The notes under the pieces are model-generated. The model saw nothing but the letters and a program-made list of their open reading frames with translations. It was not told the origin of the DNA and ran no database searches. The position numbers and the translations under genes were made by a program. DNA of 64,000 nt from Pseudomonas moraviensis (GTDB taxonomy: Bacteria; Pseudomonadota; Gammaproteobacteria; Pseudomonadales; Pseudomonadaceae), in the NCBI RefSeq assembly GCF_900105805.1, contig NZ_LT629788.1, positions 1,116,001-1,180,000 on the forward strand, in the 5' to 3' direction. Every line of letters begins with the position of its first letter. The first letter of the stretch is position 1. Shown here one piece after another: positions 61,883-64,000 of the stretch.

Positions 61883-61975
61883 TGTGGCGAGGGAGCTTGC
61901 TCCCGCTGGGGGGCGAAGCGGCCGCAGAAGAAGGGCCTGCTGCGCAGTCCAGCGGGAGCAAGCTCCCTCGCCACA
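61883..61975. repeat. Family C repeat
   Basis: TGTGGCGAGGGAGCTTGCTC and GAGCAAGCTCCCTCGCCACA ends inverted around a central GCGAAGCGGCCGCAG segment. Confidence 0.9.
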
Positions 61976-61995
61976 GGTTTCGCGTTTTCAGTCGG

Positions 61996-63042
61996 TTACT
62001 TGCGCGCCTCCAGTATCAGGTTGAACGGTGTCTGCGCGGCGCGGCGGAACTGCTTGAACCCGGCTTCGGTGAATACCTTGCGCAAGCGTAGCTCTCCGGC
62101 CTGGGCACCGAGCCCGAGGCCGACTTCCTGTGACAGCGAATTGGGTGTGCAAATAAACGTCGAGGCGGCGTAGAACAGGCGCCCGACCGCGTTGAGATTG
62201 TCGTCCAGTTTGTCGTTGGCGAAGGGTTCGACCAGCAACACCGTGCCGTCGTCTTTCAGCGCCTCATGGGCATGGCGGGCGGCGCCGACCGGGTCGCCCA
62301 TGTCGTGCAGGCAATCGAAAAAGCAAATCAGGTCGTAGTCGCTGCCGGGATAGTTTTTCGCCGTGCCCTCGAAGAATCTGGCGCGGTTGCCCACGCCACC
62401 TTCTTCGGCCCGTTGCGTGGCGACGGTGACGGAGGGCGCGTGGAAGTCGAAGCCGACAAACTGCGACCTGGGAAACGCCTGGGCCATGATCACCGTCGAG
62501 GCGCCGTGGCCGCAGCCGATGTCGGCGACTTTGGCGCCGCGTTCCAGTTTCGCCACCACGCCTTCCAGTGCCGGCAGCCATTCAGCGATCAGGTGACCTT
62601 TGTAGCCGGGGCGGAAGAAGCGTTCGGTGCCGCTGAACATGCACGGGTGGTGATCGCCCCAGGACAGCGCGCCATTGCCACGCATGGCTTTGACCAGTTT
62701 GTCCTTGTCATGGAAAAACGACGCCACTACGCCGAGACCGCCGGCGACGTACACCGGCGAATCCTCCACGGCCAACGCCAGCGCCTGTTCTTCCGGCAAG
62801 CGAAACTGACCGTCGAGGTGCTCCATGTAACCGGATGCGGCGTGGGCGCTGAGCCACTCGCGTACCAGACGCGGATTGCAGGTGGTTTTTGCTGCGAGGG
62901 CTTCGGGGCTGATCGGTTGGCTGTCGGCCATCGCCCGGTACAGACCGAGTTCTTCGCCGACGATGACATTGGCCAGCATCGCCGCGCCGCCCATGTCGCT
63001 GACCAGTTTGCCCATGAATTCGTTGAGCTTCGCCTCATTCAT
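61996..63042 (-). CDS. Class I SAM-dependent methyltransferase with N-terminal winged helix
   Basis: 348 aa. Motif I is VADIGCGHGASTVIMAQAFP (around residue 175), and an N-terminal dimerisation/winged-helix region (about 10-90, SPEALAAKTTCNPRLVREWLSAHAASGYME) is like that of small-molecule O-methyltransferases. ATG at 63042 follows AGGAGC by 8 bases. Substrate unknown; no biosynthetic genes are adjacent. Confidence 0.83.
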   Translation of the reverse strand: MNEAKLNEFMGKLVSDMGGAAMLANVIVGEELGLYRAMADSQPISPEALAAKTTCNPRLVREWLSAHAASGYMEHLDGQFRLPEEQALALAVEDSPVYVAGGLGVVASFFHDKDKLVKAMRGNGALSWGDHHPCMFSGTERFFRPGYKGHLIAEWLPALEGVVAKLERGAKVADIGCGHGASTVIMAQAFPRSQFVGFDFHAPSVTVATQRAEEGGVGNRARFFEGTAKNYPGSDYDLICFFDCLHDMGDPVGAARHAHEALKDDGTVLLVEPFANDKLDDNLNAVGRLFYAASTFICTPNSLSQEVGLGLGAQAGELRLRKVFTEAGFKQFRRAAQTPFNLILEARK

Positions 63043-63192
63043 CACGTGTGCTCCTGAAACAGGATCAAGGTCCGGCGGCGTTGAATGTCGAGGCAGGCGC
63101 CACCGGGCGGTGGTCACGGATAGGGGCAGGGCACAGCAGAAGTCCTGCGGCCCCCTCGACTGGGTACTGATTGAGTCTAGTCGGTGTTTTTC

Positions 63193-64000
63193 TCAGCGTG
63201 GCAGCGGCAACCTGAGCTCAGCGCACAGGCCGCCGCCCTCGCGATTGCTCAGCAGCAGCGAACCACCCAGCGCCATCGCCAATTGCTGGGCAATTGCCAG
63301 CCCGAGTCCGGTGCCACCGGTGTCGCGGTTGCGCGAGTTTTCCACGCGATAAAACGGTTCCAGCACCTGCGCCAGTTCGGCCTCGGCGATGCCCGGGCCG
63401 CGATCGAGGACTTTCACCGACAGGCTGTTGCCCTGCGCTTCGACCTGCAGTTGCGCGGCGCCGGCGAATTTCAGGGCGTTGTCGGTCAGGTTCACCAGGA
63501 CCCGGCGCAGCGCTTGCGGACGGGTTTCGATCACCGCTTTGCTCTTGCCGCCGAGCTGCACGTCCTTGCCCATGTCCTGATAGTCGAACACGAGGCTGTC
63601 GAGGAACGAGTCGAGATCGGTACGGCGGCTTTCTTCGGTGGCGCCGTGAACGCTGCGGGCGTAGGCCACGCCTTCGCGCACCAGATGTTCGATCTCGCCG
63701 AGGTCGCTGCTCAGTTTGTCTTTTTCCACCGAGTCGTCCATGAACTCCGCACGCAATTTCATCCGGGTGATCGGTGTTTGCAAGTCGTGGGAAATCGCGG
63801 CGAGCAGTTGCATGCGTTCTTTCAGGTAGGCGGCGATGCGCGTCTGCATGGCGTTGAACGCCCGCGCTGCGTGGACCACTTCGGTCGGTCCCTGCTCGTC
63901 GAGTTTGATCGGATGCGCGTTGGGGTCGAGCGTTTCCACCGCATTGGCCAGGCGGGTGAGGGGGCGAATGGCGATGCGCACGGCGAGCCAGGTGCAGAGG
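63193..64000 (-). CDS. Sensor histidine kinase, 3' part (truncated by window edge)
   Basis: About 268 codons are in the window; the frame is open to the window end, so the sensor part is missing. Present are a HAMP linker (IRPLTRLANAVETLDPNAHPIKLDEQGP), the phosphoacceptor box AAISHDLQTPITRMKLRAEF, N-box RRVLVNLTDNALKF, G1 DRGPGIAEAEL and G2 GGTGLGLAIAQQLA. A response regulator gene should lie beyond the right edge. The HDLQTPITRM box is of the EnvZ/RstB-like type. Confidence 0.9.
   Translation of the reverse strand, partial: LCTWLAVRIAIRPLTRLANAVETLDPNAHPIKLDEQGPTEVVHAARAFNAMQTRIAAYLKERMQLLAAISHDLQTPITRMKLRAEFMDDSVEKDKLSSDLGEIEHLVREGVAYARSVHGATEESRRTDLDSFLDSLVFDYQDMGKDVQLGGKSKAVIETRPQALRRVLVNLTDNALKFAGAAQLQVEAQGNSLSVKVLDRGPGIAEAELAQVLEPFYRVENSRNRDTGGTGLGLAIAQQLAMALGGSLLLSNREGGGLCAELRLPLPR

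Noticed and set aside
1..64000. CRISPR arrays, tRNA or rRNA genes, prophage or insertion sequences
   Set aside because: No regularly spaced direct repeats, cloverleaf-like sequences, phage structural genes or transposase genes were seen; the repeats present are palindromic REP-type elements.

Overview
The window is a stretch of a Pseudomonas chromosome, most likely of the P. fluorescens group. The support is high GC with strong third-position bias (hence long antisense shadow reading frames), the bkdR-bkdAA-bkdAB-bkdB-lpdV locus, several aspects of polyamine metabolism typical of the genus, and dozens of REP-type palindromes of the kinds known from P. fluorescens. Genes are almost continuous. 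I saw no tRNA, rRNA, CRISPR array, prophage, insertion sequence or plasmid backbone. Identities come from reading the translated proteins and motifs; no database search was run.

Layout. 0.1-2.8 kb: a GlxA/FtrA-type AraC regulator divergent from a rhodanese, then an orphan AotJ-like arginine/ornithine binding protein with a likely ArgR half-site. 2.9-9.7 kb: an AotO-like deacylase, an esterase, secreted and membrane proteins of unknown role, a chalcone-isomerase-like protein, an Nramp metal transporter and a cytochrome P450. 9.7-12.8 kb: an ArsR-family regulator, then a translationally coupled pair (radical SAM protein plus its partner) preceded by a perfect LexA box, which I read as an SOS-controlled DNA-repair module. 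12.8-19.8 kb: branched-chain aminotransferase ilvE, then the branched-chain keto-acid dehydrogenase operon on the minus strand with divergent bkdR; transamination and oxidative decarboxylation of Val/Leu/Ile are thus adjacent. 19.8-23.4 kb: sulfide detoxification (persulfide-dioxygenase-like MBL protein, BigR/SqrR repressor, type II sulfide:quinone oxidoreductase, TauE exporter) around a palindromic operator. 23.4-29.8 kb: an uronate oxidation unit on the minus strand (OprD porin, uronate dehydrogenase, lactonase, TRAP transporter) with the same operator-like motif in front of two of its genes.

30-33 kb: an EmrB/EmrA-like drug export pair, a small conserved-looking protein and the RNA cyclic phosphodiesterase ThpR. 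34-45 kb: polyamine uptake (PotFGHI-type ABC transporter) and the gamma-glutamylated putrescine route (PuuD, divergent PuuA, PuuC-like dehydrogenase, PuuB, PuuR). 45-51 kb: two paralogous small secreted Ser/Gly-rich proteins, a Cys-rich secreted protein, a (p)ppGpp-hydrolase-like HD protein, an AbrB-type membrane protein, a quinone reductase with divergent LysR regulator, and a DeoR regulator. 51-54 kb: a second PuuB/PuuA-like pair. 54.7-64 kb: bestrophin-like channel, moaA, CAP-domain protein, three peptidoglycan enzymes, a sirtuin, a methyltransferase and the 3' part of a sensor histidine kinase that runs off the window.

Four families of interspersed palindromic repeats sit in almost every larger intergenic gap; two genes (9755-10507 and 11837-12739) have C-terminal tails that are read out of such repeats.
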